A stretch of DNA of 64,000 nt from Streptomyces sp. NRRL B-3428 (GCA_000721375.1 JOGW01000027.1:31130-95129), one strand, 5' to 3'. Shown: positions 20,345-29,016, numbered from the stretch's first letter. The notes: generated from the letters alone by a model not told the origin. Numbers and translations are program-made.

Positions 20345-21262
20345 CTACTTCCTCTGCGCCGCTTCCTTCAGCTGCGCCGCTTCCGTCAGCGCTTCGAGGA
20401 CCCGGGCCAGTGCGGGCCCGGACTCCGCCCCCTTGCGTACGGCCGCGACGACATGGCGCCGCGGCCGGTCCCCGCCGATGCCCACGCGTACGACACCGTC
20501 GGCCGTGGACGCCGCCATCCGCGGCACGAGCGCGACCCCCATCCCGGCCGAGACCATCGCGAGGATCGCCGTCCAGCCCGCCGCGCTGTGCGCCTGCTCG
20601 GGCACGAACCCGGCCGCCTCGCAGGCCGCCGTGGTGATCTCCGACCAGGGGCCGCTACCGCCGAAGATCCAGGCCTCGTCGGAGAGTTCGGCCAGGCGTA
20701 CGCTTCGGCGCTCCGCCAGCCGGTGCCCGGCGGGCAGCGCCACGTCGAGCGGGTCGGCGAGCAGCGGGACGCGGGTGAACCTGGGGTCACGGGCGGTCGG
20801 GGCGTGCGCGGCGAGTGACAGGGCGAGGTCGACCTCACCGCCGGCGAGGAGTTCATACGCCTCGGCGGCCTCGGCCTCCCGTACACGCACCTCCAGACCC
20901 GGCGCCTGTTCGCGCAGCTGCCGCACGGCCGGTACGACGAGGGCGGGCACCGCGGTCGAGAACGCACCGATCCGCACCTCCCCCGCCTCACCACGCACAT
21001 AGCCCGCCAACTCCGCGTCTGCGAGCTCCAGTTGAGCGAAGACGGCGTCCGCATGCCGTAGCACCAGATGCGCGGCGTCGGTCAGCCGCACCCGGCGGCC
21101 CTGTGCTTCGAGCAGGGGTACGCCGACCTGCTTGGCCAGATTGGTCAGCTGCTGCGAGACGGCCGAGGGGGTCATCAGGAGCGCCTGCGCGGTGGCGGTG
21201 ACGGTCCCGCGCTCACTGAGGGTGCGCAGAATCTGCAGCTTCTTGATGTCCCACTCGGTCAT
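20345..21262 (-). CDS. LysR-family transcriptional regulator
   Basis: The 305-residue protein begins MTEWDIKKLQILRTL. The N-terminal winged helix-turn-helix contains GTVTATAQALLMTPSAVSQQL, the recognition-helix pattern of LysR proteins, and the rest is a periplasmic-binding-like effector domain (VRIGAFSTAVPALVVPAV). It would bind DNA as a dimer or tetramer and sense a small molecule. GAGG upstream is spaced better for a TTG three codons earlier (21271). It is downstream of the VOC and EamA genes on the same strand and may control the exporter, as LysR-EamA pairs often do. The ligand is unknown. Confidence 0.9.
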   Translation of the reverse strand: MTEWDIKKLQILRTLSERGTVTATAQALLMTPSAVSQQLTNLAKQVGVPLLEAQGRRVRLTDAAHLVLRHADAVFAQLELADAELAGYVRGEAGEVRIGAFSTAVPALVVPAVRQLREQAPGLEVRVREAEAAEAYELLAGGEVDLALSLAAHAPTARDPRFTRVPLLADPLDVALPAGHRLAERRSVRLAELSDEAWIFGGSGPWSEITTAACEAAGFVPEQAHSAAGWTAILAMVSAGMGVALVPRMAASTADGVVRVGIGGDRPRRHVVAAVRKGAESGPALARVLEALTEAAQLKEAAQRK

Positions 21263-21335
21263 GTCCGGCAACTTATCCTCACCTCCTTCCGCGCTCCTCA
21301 GCCCCCTGTCCCGTGCCCGGCCGCCTTCCGGCACC

Positions 21336-21695
21336 TCACGCGTGGTGGGTGACCACGTTCACGACCTTGCCGTCCGGGTCACGGACGAAGAACCGCCGTA
21401 CGCCCCACTGCTCGCTGCTCAGCGGATGGACGATCTCCGCGCCGGCCGCGCTCATCGCCTCGTACGCGGCTTCGACGGCCGCGGCGTCCGGCAGCTCGAT
21501 GCTCAGATCGGCGACCACCGGGGCCGAGGCGTCCTCGGTGATCAGGACGACCTGGGCGGTGGGGTTGGACGGCGAGGCCATGATGACGGCCCAGCCCAGG
21601 TCCATGACCTCGGCGAGTCCGAGCGAGGCGTAGAAGGCCTTGCTCCGGTCGGGATCCTTGGTGTGGATATCGGGAGTGATCCGGCGAATCGTCAT
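21336..21695 (-). CDS. VOC-superfamily (glyoxalase/dioxygenase fold) protein
   Basis: The 119-residue protein MTIRRITPDIHTKD... shows the paired beta-alpha-beta-beta-beta modules of the vicinal oxygen chelate fold (FYASLGLAEVMDLGW; VRRFFVRDPDGKVVNVV). Members bind a metal and act as dioxygenases, glyoxalases, or antibiotic-binding proteins; which one applies here cannot be read. An ATG ten codons earlier overlaps the EamA gene, but the protein family normally starts near MTIRRI. It sits between the exporter and LysR genes in a probable three-gene unit. Confidence 0.85.
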   Translation of the reverse strand: MTIRRITPDIHTKDPDRSKAFYASLGLAEVMDLGWAVIMASPSNPTAQVVLITEDASAPVVADLSIELPDAAAVEAAYEAMSAAGAEIVHPLSSEQWGVRRFFVRDPDGKVVNVVTHHA

Positions 21696-21705
21696 GCTCC
21701 GCAGG

Positions 21706-22662
21706 CTACTTGCGGACTGTGACACTCCGGCTGAACGAACCGAGGATCACGCCGCCCAGGATCAGCACCATGCACAGCACCTGCATCGGTCCTGTGGGCT
21801 CCCCGAGGATCACGTACGAGAGGATCGCGACGAAGACGGGCTGCAGGTAGTAGACGAGCCCCGCCCGTCCCGCGCCGATCAGCGAGATCGCCTTGTTCCA
21901 GGTGAAGAAGGCGATGGCCGAGGAGAAGACTCCGGCGTACAGCAGCGGCGAGACCGTACCGACGCTCGGTGTGAACCCGCCCTGCAGGACGAGGCTCGCG
22001 ACGAACGCCGGCGAAAGCAGCACCGCGCCGAGCGCGAAGCTCGTGAACAGGAAGGCCAGACCGCCCAGTTCGGCGGGGCGCCGGCGCAGCAGCGCGCTGT
22101 ACGAGGCGAAGCTGAGCGCCGCGGCCAGCATCCACAGGTCACCGGGCGCGAAGTCCGGCGTGAGCTGTCCCTTGCTGACGAGGAGCAGCACTCCGACACA
22201 GGCGATCAGCATGCCCGCGACCCGCCGAGCCCCGAGCCGTGCGCCACCGAGCTTCTCGTACACCGTCATGACCACCGGCGAGGCGGCCATGATCATGCCC
22301 ATGTTGCCGGCCGAGGTGGAGATCCCGGCCTGGTAGACGAGGCTGTTGTAGACGGTGACCCCGAGCAGCGAGGCCAGCGCGACGAAGCGCCAGTGCCTGC
22401 GGATGACGTGCCGCTCGCGCCAGGCGTGCCGGGCGGCGAACGGCGCGGCCGCGAGGAGGGCGATGATCCAGCGCCAGTACGCGTGCTGGATGGGCGCCAC
22501 CGTGTCGGCGAGGGCCCGGGCACCGATGAAGCTTCCCGACCAGACGACCGTCGCGACGAGCGCGAGCAGCAGGCCGAGGCCCGCGGTGCGACCCGCGCGG
22601 CCCTTCGTCCTGGTCGGCGTCGCGGTCGCCTCGGGGGTGCGTACGCGGTCGAGGACTGCCAT
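21706..22662 (-). CDS. EamA-family (DMT) exporter
   Basis: The 318-residue protein has about ten hydrophobic segments and two EamA repeats (first from LGLLLALVATVVWSGSF, second from GDLWMLAAALSFASY). DMT transporters export amino acids or other small metabolites. Start ATG 22662 has AAGGGA at good spacing; the longer in-frame start at 22722 lacks support. The upstream region carries an A/T-rich dyad at 22754-22774. Substrate is unknown; the downstream LysR gene is a likely regulator. Confidence 0.88.
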   Translation of the reverse strand: MAVLDRVRTPEATATPTRTKGRAGRTAGLGLLLALVATVVWSGSFIGARALADTVAPIQHAYWRWIIALLAAAPFAARHAWRERHVIRRHWRFVALASLLGVTVYNSLVYQAGISTSAGNMGMIMAASPVVMTVYEKLGGARLGARRVAGMLIACVGVLLLVSKGQLTPDFAPGDLWMLAAALSFASYSALLRRRPAELGGLAFLFTSFALGAVLLSPAFVASLVLQGGFTPSVGTVSPLLYAGVFSSAIAFFTWNKAISLIGAGRAGLVYYLQPVFVAILSYVILGEPTGPMQVLCMVLILGGVILGSFSRSVTVRK

Positions 22663-22753
22663 CGGTATCCCTTGCCCAACTGCCCCGGTGCGGGGCGGTA
22701 GTCGTTGTGCCTGCGGGATCAAGACTGGCAGGGTCTGTTACGTAGGTCCATCG

Positions 22754-22774
22754 AAAAGAATCGATTGTTCTTTT
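22754..22774. promoter_or_regulatory. A/T-rich inverted repeat upstream of the EamA gene
   Basis: AAAAGAA (22754-22760) and TTCTTTT (22768-22774) are perfect 7-bp arms about 90-112 bases before the EamA start. The A/T content stands out in this GC-rich DNA. Confidence 0.5.
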
Positions 22775-22850
22775 AAGCTCAACTGAACGTTTTCGAGTCC
22801 GCCCAGACCGGGCGGGCGCTGGGCAGGCGCTGGGCAGACAACGCAAAAAC

Positions 22851-22884
22851 GCCCCCGCACCCGCGCGTACGCGGGTCCGGGGGC
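22851..22884 (-). terminator. Intrinsic terminator of the small membrane protein gene
   Basis: GCCCCCG and CCCGCG pair with CGCGGG and CGGGGGC, with a 2-base mismatch between the two stem parts. Read on the minus strand the hairpin is followed by a run of five T. Confidence 0.8.
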
Positions 22885-22902
22885 GCCGGAAAGACTTGGG
22901 TG

Positions 22903-23133
22903 TCAGCTCTGCTTGCGGGACTTGTCCCCGACCATGACCAGACCGGCGATCACGGCGAACAGGACCAGCGGGGCCACGACGAACAGACCGAGCGTCTCCA
23001 TCACGGAGAGACCGGTACCCGGGTCGTCACCGTCGTCGCGGGTCAGCGCGAGCGCGGGGGACGACATCAGCAGCATCATCAGCGTCGTACCGGCTGCTAC
23101 GGCGCCGGCGCGCAGGGCGTTCTTCTTGTCCAC
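22903..23133 (-). CDS. Small membrane protein (76 aa)
   Basis: The product has an N-terminal signal-like helix (AVAAGTTLMMLLMSSPALA), a short acidic exported loop (TRDDGDDPGTG), a second helix (LFVVAPLVLFAVIAGLVMV) and a basic C-terminus (GDKSRKQS). No known function. The start is GTG 23133; TAGGTT ends six bases before it, so the message may be leaderless. A clear terminator follows. It is well conserved in style with small actinobacterial membrane proteins, but I cannot name a family. Confidence 0.75.
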   Translation of the reverse strand: MDKKNALRAGAVAAGTTLMMLLMSSPALALTRDDGDDPGTGLSVMETLGLFVVAPLVLFAVIAGLVMVGDKSRKQS

Positions 23134-23139
23134 GGTGCC

Positions 23140-23145
23140 AACCTA
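23140..23145 (-). promoter_or_regulatory. Possible -10 element giving a leaderless message
   Basis: TAGGTT (minus strand) ends 6 bases before the GTG at 23133. No clear -35 is seen at the usual distance. Confidence 0.4.
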
Positions 23146-23209
23146 GCGAATGGGTCCGGGAGCCGCGCGCCCGGGGTGCCGCTCGGGCTACCCGCCCGTC
23201 CGGGCCGGG

Positions 23210-25258
23210 CTACTCCCCCGCCCGCACCGCCGCCATGAACGCGTGCAGCCGCGGCGAGGCCGCCAGATCCTCCAGGGTGAGCACCCGTCCGTCCGCCCCC
23301 GTGATCGGCACACGCCAGTTGGGGTACTCCGCCCAGGTACCGGGCACGTTCTGCGGTCTGCGGTCGCCCACCGCGTCCGGCAGCCAGATGCCCGTCAAGC
23401 GGGCGGGCGTACGGCGCAGCAGGCGGTACAGGGTCTGGATCTCCGCCTCCTCGGTGCCCCCGGCCGGCAGTCCGAGCGCCCACGCCAGCGCCAGCCACTC
23501 CCGTACGTCGGCCGCCTCTGCCGCCAGCTCGGCGGCGAGCGGTTCGGTGAGCAGGCCGAGGCGGTGCCGCAGGCGTGCGTGGTCGCCCGTCAGCTTGGCT
23601 GCCGTGGAGGGCAGATCGTGGGTGGTCACGGTGGCCAGACAGTCCGCGCGCCAGCGCTCGGGCGGCAGCGGCCGGCTGCCGTGGTCCCAGTCGCGTTCGA
23701 ACCAGAGCACCGACGTGCCGAGAATGCCGCGCGCGGCCAGCGCCTCGCGTACGCCCCGTTCGACCGTGCCGAGGTCCTCGCCGATGACGACAGCGCCCGC
23801 CCGGTGCGCTTCGAGGACGAGCAGCGCGAGCAGCGCCTCCGCGTCGTAGCGGACATACGCGCCGTCGGTGGGTGGGTGGCCCTCGGGGATCCACCAGAGC
23901 CGGAACAGACCCATGATGTGGTCGATACGCAGGGCTCCGGCGTGTGCGAACAGACCGCGCAGGAGCGCCCGGAAGGGTGCGTAGCCGCACTCCGCGAGCC
24001 GGTCGGGGCGCCAGGGCGGCAGCCCCCAGTCCTGGCCGCGGGCGTTGAACGCGTCCGGTGGCGCGCCCACCGAGGTCCCGGCCGCGTACATCTCCCCGTG
24101 CGCCCAGGTGTCGGCGCCGTCGGGATGGACGCCCACGGCGAGGTCGTGGATGAGGCCGAGCGCCATGCCCGCCCCGTGCGCGGCGGCCGCGGCGGCACCG
24201 AGCTGCGAGTCCGTGAGCCAGATCAGCCGGCTGTGGAAGTCGATCCGGTCCATCAGCTCGTGCGCGGCCCGCGCGGTGGCCGGCGAGGCGGGGTCGCGCA
24301 GCGCGGCGGGCCAGGCGCGCCAGTCGGAGCCGTGGCGTTCGGCGAGTGCGTACCAGGTCGCGTGCCGCTCCAGGTCGGCGCCGCCTTCGGCGAGGAAGTC
24401 GAAGTACGCGGCGCTGCGCCCGGGTCCGAGCGGCACGTTCCTGATCAGCTCAAGGGCCTGGGACTTGAGCTCCCATACGGCGTCCCGGTCGATCAGCGCG
24501 CCCTTCTGCAGCACCGACTCCCGTAACTTCGCGGCCTGTTCACCCAGGGCGGCGGCGCGCTCACGGTCCCCGTCCGCGAGATACGCGTACTCCGGTATGT
24601 CCTCGATCCGCAGATGGACGGGATCGGGGAAGCGGCGCGAGGAAGGGCGGTACGGCGAGGGGTCACTCGGAGTGTCCGCCGTGGCCGGCACCGCCGCGTG
24701 CAGCGGGTTGACCTGGAGGAAGTCGACGCCGAGCGCACGGCCGGACCAGGCGGCGAGTTCGGCGAGGTCACCGAGGTCGCCCATGCCCCACGAGCGGCGC
24801 GAGAGCAGGGAGTAGAGCTGGACGAGCAGCCCGTAGGAGCGTCCTGCGAGTTCGGGGGCGCGGTCCGGGGCGACGATCAGATGGCTGGTGGAGGCGCGGC
24901 CGTCCGGGGTCTCGGCCGACAACTGATGCACTCCGTAGGGGAGTTCGGGCAGCTCGCCGGCCCAGGTCCACTCGATCCGGTCGCCGCCCTCCTCGGGGGC
25001 GACCTGCATCAGGGTGCCGTGCGGCAGCGCGTCGAAGACCAGTGATCCGGCGACGGCGGTCTCGGGCAGGGCGCGCCCGCGCCGCCGTCCGTCGGCGTCC
25101 GCGACCGCGCTCTCGACCGCCTCGTCGGTGGAGGCGTCCACGCCGAAGGCCGCGAGGATCGCGCGTACTGCCGCCGGGGAGACCCGCTGGGGCAGGTCGG
25201 GGGCGGGTTCGTAGGAGGAGTCGATGCCGTACAGCGCTGCGAGCCGTGCCAGGGACAT
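23210..25258 (-). CDS. malQ: 4-alpha-glucanotransferase (amylomaltase, GH77)
   Basis: The 682-residue protein transfers alpha-1,4-glucan segments between maltooligosaccharides in glycogen/maltose metabolism in the cytoplasm. Seen: GH77 landmarks GALRIDHIMGLFRLWWIP (nucleophile Asp in RIDH), VIGEDLGT (acid/base Glu) and VTTHDLPS (third Asp), so the catalytic triad is complete. An extra N-terminal domain of about 140 residues is usual for actinobacterial MalQ. The ATG at 25258 lies 36 bases after the stop of the small repeat-peptide gene, so both may share a transcript. Confidence 0.95.
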   Translation of the reverse strand: MSLARLAALYGIDSSYEPAPDLPQRVSPAAVRAILAAFGVDASTDEAVESAVADADGRRRGRALPETAVAGSLVFDALPHGTLMQVAPEEGGDRIEWTWAGELPELPYGVHQLSAETPDGRASTSHLIVAPDRAPELAGRSYGLLVQLYSLLSRRSWGMGDLGDLAELAAWSGRALGVDFLQVNPLHAAVPATADTPSDPSPYRPSSRRFPDPVHLRIEDIPEYAYLADGDRERAAALGEQAAKLRESVLQKGALIDRDAVWELKSQALELIRNVPLGPGRSAAYFDFLAEGGADLERHATWYALAERHGSDWRAWPAALRDPASPATARAAHELMDRIDFHSRLIWLTDSQLGAAAAAAHGAGMALGLIHDLAVGVHPDGADTWAHGEMYAAGTSVGAPPDAFNARGQDWGLPPWRPDRLAECGYAPFRALLRGLFAHAGALRIDHIMGLFRLWWIPEGHPPTDGAYVRYDAEALLALLVLEAHRAGAVVIGEDLGTVERGVREALAARGILGTSVLWFERDWDHGSRPLPPERWRADCLATVTTHDLPSTAAKLTGDHARLRHRLGLLTEPLAAELAAEAADVREWLALAWALGLPAGGTEEAEIQTLYRLLRRTPARLTGIWLPDAVGDRRPQNVPGTWAEYPNWRVPITGADGRVLTLEDLAASPRLHAFMAAVRAGE

Positions 25259-25294
25259 CGGTGCCCCCCGTGAAGTCCGCGGTCTACGAAGAGA

Positions 25295-25546
25295 TCAGAC
25301 GATGGTGGAAGCCGTACCGAACGCGGTGGGTTCGCTGGTCAGCGGCGCCTCGTCGGCGAGCGGCGGCTCGCTGGTCAGCGGGGCCTCGTCGGCCAGGGGC
25401 GGTTCGCTGGTGAGCGGCGCCTCGACGGAGAACGAGCCGTACAGCACCGACTCCGGCCCCGAGACGCGGGACAGGTCGGGCAGTTCGCGCTGTGCGGGCA
25501 GTTCCGTGCGTTTGGACAGGGCGTCGAACAACAGCTGAGCGCTCAC
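25295..25546 (-). CDS. 83-residue repeat peptide, function unknown
   Basis: GTG 25546 has a near-ideal AAGGAGG six bases upstream, so translation is likely. The product has a charged N-terminal half (LFDALSKRTELPAQRELPD) and a C-terminal half of three 12-residue units, EAPLTSEPPLAD twice and EAPLTSEPTAFG. There are no Cys, no signal peptide and no membrane helix. The leader-plus-repeated-core look, with Thr/Ser near Glu/Asp, resembles precursors of ribosomally made peptides such as graspetides. No modifying enzyme (for example an ATP-grasp ligase) is nearby, so this is speculation. It precedes malQ by 36 bases. Confidence 0.65.
   Translation of the reverse strand: MSAQLLFDALSKRTELPAQRELPDLSRVSGPESVLYGSFSVEAPLTSEPPLADEAPLTSEPPLADEAPLTSEPTAFGTASTIV
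25329..25436. repeat. 36-bp in-frame tandem repeat, three units
   Basis: TCGCTGGT recurs at 25332, 25368 and 25404, marking three near-identical 36-bp units that encode the 12-residue repeats of the small peptide. The high nucleotide identity suggests recent duplication. Confidence 0.85.
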
Positions 25547-25867
25547 CCAGGGCCTCCTTGGTCGGTGGGGATCGACCCGGTCGATGTGATCGGCAGACGG
25601 ACAGCCCTACCCACCACCCACGGGCCCATGCCTGGGACGTGTCGATGCTCACATTCTGTGCCAAGTCGGCGAGTTGACCAGCCCGCGGGCAGGCACTGCG
25701 ACACAACGGGAATTCCCGGCAGCGCAAACCCGACACAACGGCCACTCGCATTGACACTGTCACCACTGCGGTGGTGGGCTCGAACCGATCCGGAACCCCG
25801 CAGCCCGGTGCCGAGGAAAACGGCTCCCGGGGTCGTGCGGGAACTGAGGAGAAGAGCAGGAGGCGCC
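25547..25867. other. Divergent intergenic region (repeat peptide / GH84)
   Basis: This 321-base gap shows no gene. It contains a perfect 15-bp palindrome at 25571-25585 near the repeat-peptide start, two copies of CGACACAACGG (25699-25709 and 25731-25741), and TTGACA at 25751 overlapping the palindrome TGACACTGTCA (25752-25762), which may be part of the GH84 promoter. Confidence 0.6.
25571..25585. promoter_or_regulatory. Perfect 15-bp palindrome upstream of the repeat peptide
   Basis: ATCGACCCGGTCGAT is fully symmetric around its central C and lies 25 bases before the GTG at 25546, a position suited to a repressor site. Confidence 0.5.
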
Positions 25868-28800
25868 GTGCTGGTCCGGGGTCGTAAGCGTGCGGCGGCG
25901 CTCGCCGCCGCGGTGGTCGGCGGTCTGCTCGGCGGTGCGCCGGGGGCGTTCGCCGAACCGTCGGAACCGTCCGAACCGGGCGTCCGCGCGCCCGACGCCG
26001 AGAACGACTCGGCGCTCCCCTCCGTCTGGCCGCGTCCGCAGTCCCTGCAGACCGCGGGTGGTGCCGTACCGGTCGGCGAGCAGGTGTTCCTGATCAAGGA
26101 CGAGACCGCCGACCCGTATGCGATCGAAGCCCTGCACACGCTGCTGCGGGCGACGGGCGCACGCCGGATCACCGAAGTGACGGACGCCTCGCGCCTGCCC
26201 GGTCCGGGACTGCTCGTACGCGCGGGGCGCGATCAGGGCCGCATCAGCCCGGCCACGCTGCGGCCGCAGAACGACGGTGCGCGCTCGGGAGCGGACTCGG
26301 CGCTGCGCGCACTGCGGTTGGCCGAGCGCGGCGATCTGCCCTCCGGCGGCTACCGCATCGGGGTCGGCAAGGTCGAAGGACGCGACACGGTGGCGCTCGC
26401 GGGCGTCGGCGACGACGGCCTCTTCCACGCCGTGCAGACACTGCGCCAGCTCGCTCGGGACGGCGCCTTCGCGGGCGTGCGCGTACGGGACTGGCCGGCA
26501 TCGGCGGTACGGGGCACGACCGAAGGCTTCTACGGCACTCCGTGGACCACCCGGGAGCGCCTGGAACAGCTCGACTTCATGGGCCGCACCAAGCAGAACC
26601 GCTATGTGTACGCCCCCGGCGACGACCCCTACCGCCAGGCCAAGTGGCGCGAGCCCTATCCGGCCGCGCAGCGCGCGGAGTTCAGGGAACTGGCGGAGCG
26701 GGCCCGCGCCAACCATGTGACGCTGGGCTGGGCCGTCGCGCCCGGCCAGGCGATGTGTCTGTCCTCGCAGGACGACGTCAAAGCACTCGTCAAGAAGATC
26801 GACTCGATGTGGGCGCTCGGGGCGCGCGCCTTCCAACTCCAGTTCCAGGACGTCTCGTACAGCGAATGGCACTGCGACAAGGACGCCGAGGAGTTCGGCT
26901 CGGGACCCCGGGCCGCGGCCGAGGCGCAGGCACGTGTGGCGAACACGGTCGCGAGGCACCTGGCCGCACGCCACCCGCAGGCGGTCCCGCTCACCTTGAT
27001 GCCCACCGAGTTCTACCAGCAGGGTGCGACCGCCTACCGCACGCGGCTCGCGCACGATCTGGACGACGGGGTGCAGGTCGCGTGGACCGGCGTGGGCGTC
27101 GTACCGAAGCAGATCACCGGCCGTGAACTGGCCGCCGCCCGGCGCGCGTTCGGCGGCCACGACGTGGTGACCATGGACAACTACCCGGTCAACGACTACG
27201 CCGAGGACCGTATCTTCCTCGGCCCGTACACCGGCCGCGAACCGGCCGTGGCCACCTCTTCGGCGGCGCTCCTCGCCAACGCCATGCAGCAGCCGACGGC
27301 CTCGCGCATCCCGCTGTTCACGGCCGCCGACTACGCGTGGAACCCGCGGGCGTACCGGCCCGAGGAGTCCTGGCGGGCGGCGATCGCGGATCTCGCGGGC
27401 AGCGACCCGAAGGCACGCGAGGCGGTCGGCGCGCTCGCCGCGCATGACGCCTCGTCGGTGCTGGGGGCGAAGGAGTCGGCGTATCTGCGGCCGTTGATCG
27501 ACGAGTTCTTCGAGGCGCGCTCGACATCCGCGACGGACACGGAGCGGCTGAAGCGCGCGGCCGGCGAGCTGACACGCGCTTTCGCGGTGATGCGCGAGGC
27601 GCCCGGCCGGCTCGACGGCACCGACCTCGGACGTGAAGTGCGGCCGTGGACCCAGCAGTTGGGGCGCTACGGCGAGGCGGGCGAGCTGGCCGTGGAGCTG
27701 CTGCTCGCGCAGGCGCGCGGCCAGGGCGAGGAGGCCTGGCGCTCGGCGCGGCGCCTCGACTCGCAGCGGGCGGCACTGCGGACCGGGCAGGCGACGGTCG
27801 GCGAAGGGGTGCTCGACGAGTTCCTCGACCGGGCGCAGGAGGAGGCCTCGGCCTGGACCGGCGCCGACCGTGCGCCCTCGCGCGAGAAGGCGGACGACGC
27901 CAAGGCCCCGGTGGAGCAGTCGAACGCGGACACCCTGGAGTTCCCCCGTGCGCGCCCCCTCGACGCGGTCACGGTGATGACCGTGCCCGGCACCCGGGGC
28001 ACGCTGGAGGCGCATGTCGCCGGCAAGGGCTGGCGTTCGCTCGGCGCGGTCTCGCCGAGCGGCTGGACGGAGGCGCGCGGCCCGGCCGGCGAACCGGTGG
28101 ACGCGCTGCGCGTGGTCCGGCAGGGCGGACAGGGGCGGGTCGAGCACCTCGTCCCCTGGTACGCGGACGGGCCTTCCGCGGCGCTGGAGTTGTCACGTTC
28201 CGAACTGGACGCGGAGATCGGCGGCGCCCCCCAGCGCATCGCGGCCCGCCTCACCGCGCAGCGCCCGGACGCGGTGCAGGGCCGGGTGACCGCCGATCCG
28301 CCGGCCGGCATCGAGGTCCGCACCCCGGTGTCGACCTCCGTGCCGCGCGGCACGGACGTGGACGTCCCGGTGGAGATCACGGTCCCGGCGGACACCCCCT
28401 CGGGGACGTACGCGGTACCGGTGCGCTTCGGCTCACAGACCCGCACGCTGACCGTCCGGGCGGCTCCCCGGGTCGAGGGCCGCGACCTGGCCCGCGGCGC
28501 CCACGCCTCCTCGTCGGCTGACGAGACCCCCGACTTCCCGGCCTCGGGCGCCAACGACGGCTCCCCCCACACCCGTTGGTCCTCCCCCGTCTCGGACGGC
28601 CAGTGGTGGCAGCTGCAACTGACCGAACCGGCCCGCGTCGGCCGGCTCGTCCTCACCTGGCAGGACGCCTACGCCTCCCGCTACCGCGTACAGGTCTCCT
28701 CGGACGGCCGCGTGTGGCGCACGGCGGCGACGGTGCGCGAGGGGCGGGGTGGGCGGGAGGCCGTCGGCTTCGATGCCCGCGATGTGCGGTTCGTGCGCGT

Positions 28801-28873
28801 TCAGATGGATGAGCGGGGCACGGAGTACGGGGTTTCGTTGTGGTCGGTGGAGGCTTACGCGGTCGCCGACTAG
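25868..28873 (+). CDS. Secreted beta-N-acetylglucosaminidase-like protein (GH84) with F5/8-type C domain
   Basis: The 1001-residue protein starts at GTG 25868 (AGGAGG upstream) with a signal peptide (GRKRAAALAAAVVGGLLGG). Domains in order: GH84 N-terminal domain (residues about 50-210); catalytic barrel with TEGFYGTPW at 218-226; helical domain; a NEW3-like beta domain (PVEITVPADTPSGTYAV); and a C-terminal F5/8 discoidin domain (ASSSADETPDFPASGANDGS). GH84 enzymes remove O-linked or terminal GlcNAc using an Asp-Asp pair. Here the equivalent site reads QFQDVS, so the first Asp is Gln327 and only Asp328 remains. Activity or specificity may therefore differ. It is monocistronic. Confidence 0.88.
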   Translation: MLVRGRKRAAALAAAVVGGLLGGAPGAFAEPSEPSEPGVRAPDAENDSALPSVWPRPQSLQTAGGAVPVGEQVFLIKDETADPYAIEALHTLLRATGARRITEVTDASRLPGPGLLVRAGRDQGRISPATLRPQNDGARSGADSALRALRLAERGDLPSGGYRIGVGKVEGRDTVALAGVGDDGLFHAVQTLRQLARDGAFAGVRVRDWPASAVRGTTEGFYGTPWTTRERLEQLDFMGRTKQNRYVYAPGDDPYRQAKWREPYPAAQRAEFRELAERARANHVTLGWAVAPGQAMCLSSQDDVKALVKKIDSMWALGARAFQLQFQDVSYSEWHCDKDAEEFGSGPRAAAEAQARVANTVARHLAARHPQAVPLTLMPTEFYQQGATAYRTRLAHDLDDGVQVAWTGVGVVPKQITGRELAAARRAFGGHDVVTMDNYPVNDYAEDRIFLGPYTGREPAVATSSAALLANAMQQPTASRIPLFTAADYAWNPRAYRPEESWRAAIADLAGSDPKAREAVGALAAHDASSVLGAKESAYLRPLIDEFFEARSTSATDTERLKRAAGELTRAFAVMREAPGRLDGTDLGREVRPWTQQLGRYGEAGELAVELLLAQARGQGEEAWRSARRLDSQRAALRTGQATVGEGVLDEFLDRAQEEASAWTGADRAPSREKADDAKAPVEQSNADTLEFPRARPLDAVTVMTVPGTRGTLEAHVAGKGWRSLGAVSPSGWTEARGPAGEPVDALRVVRQGGQGRVEHLVPWYADGPSAALELSRSELDAEIGGAPQRIAARLTAQRPDAVQGRVTADPPAGIEVRTPVSTSVPRGTDVDVPVEITVPADTPSGTYAVPVRFGSQTRTLTVRAAPRVEGRDLARGAHASSSADETPDFPASGANDGSPHTRWSSPVSDGQWWQLQLTEPARVGRLVLTWQDAYASRYRVQVSSDGRVWRTAATVREGRGGREAVGFDARDVRFVRVQMDERGTEYGVSLWSVEAYAVAD

Positions 28874-28882
28874 CTTGCGGCG

Positions 28883-28922
28883 AGGGGCGGTTCAGGGTCG
28901 GTGATCCCGAACCGCCCCTTTT
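28883..28922 (+). terminator. Intrinsic terminator after the GH84 gene
   Basis: AGGGGCGGTTC (28883-28893) pairs perfectly with GAACCGCCCCT (28909-28919) and runs directly into TTTT. Confidence 0.92.
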
Positions 28923-28979
28923 CGCGCCACGCGAAGCGGAGCGAGGGCTCCCATTTCCAGGGCATTTTCCCGCCAGCTA

Positions 28980-29009
28980 TTCACCGAGTACATATACCCA
29001 GTGCATAGT
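28980..29009 (+). promoter_or_regulatory. Predicted promoter of the padR-ABC operon
   Basis: TTCACC (28980-28985), an 18-base spacer and CATAGT (29004-29009) lie with the -10 ending 7 bases before ATG 29017, again suggesting a leaderless message. The spacer is unusually A/T-rich (TACATATAC) and could hold a PadR site. Confidence 0.5.
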
Positions 29010-29016
29010 GATCGGC

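Noticed and set aside
25329..25436. Possible CRISPR or minisatellite without coding role
   Set aside because: The units are in frame within an ORF with a very good ribosome binding site and encode regular 12-residue repeats.
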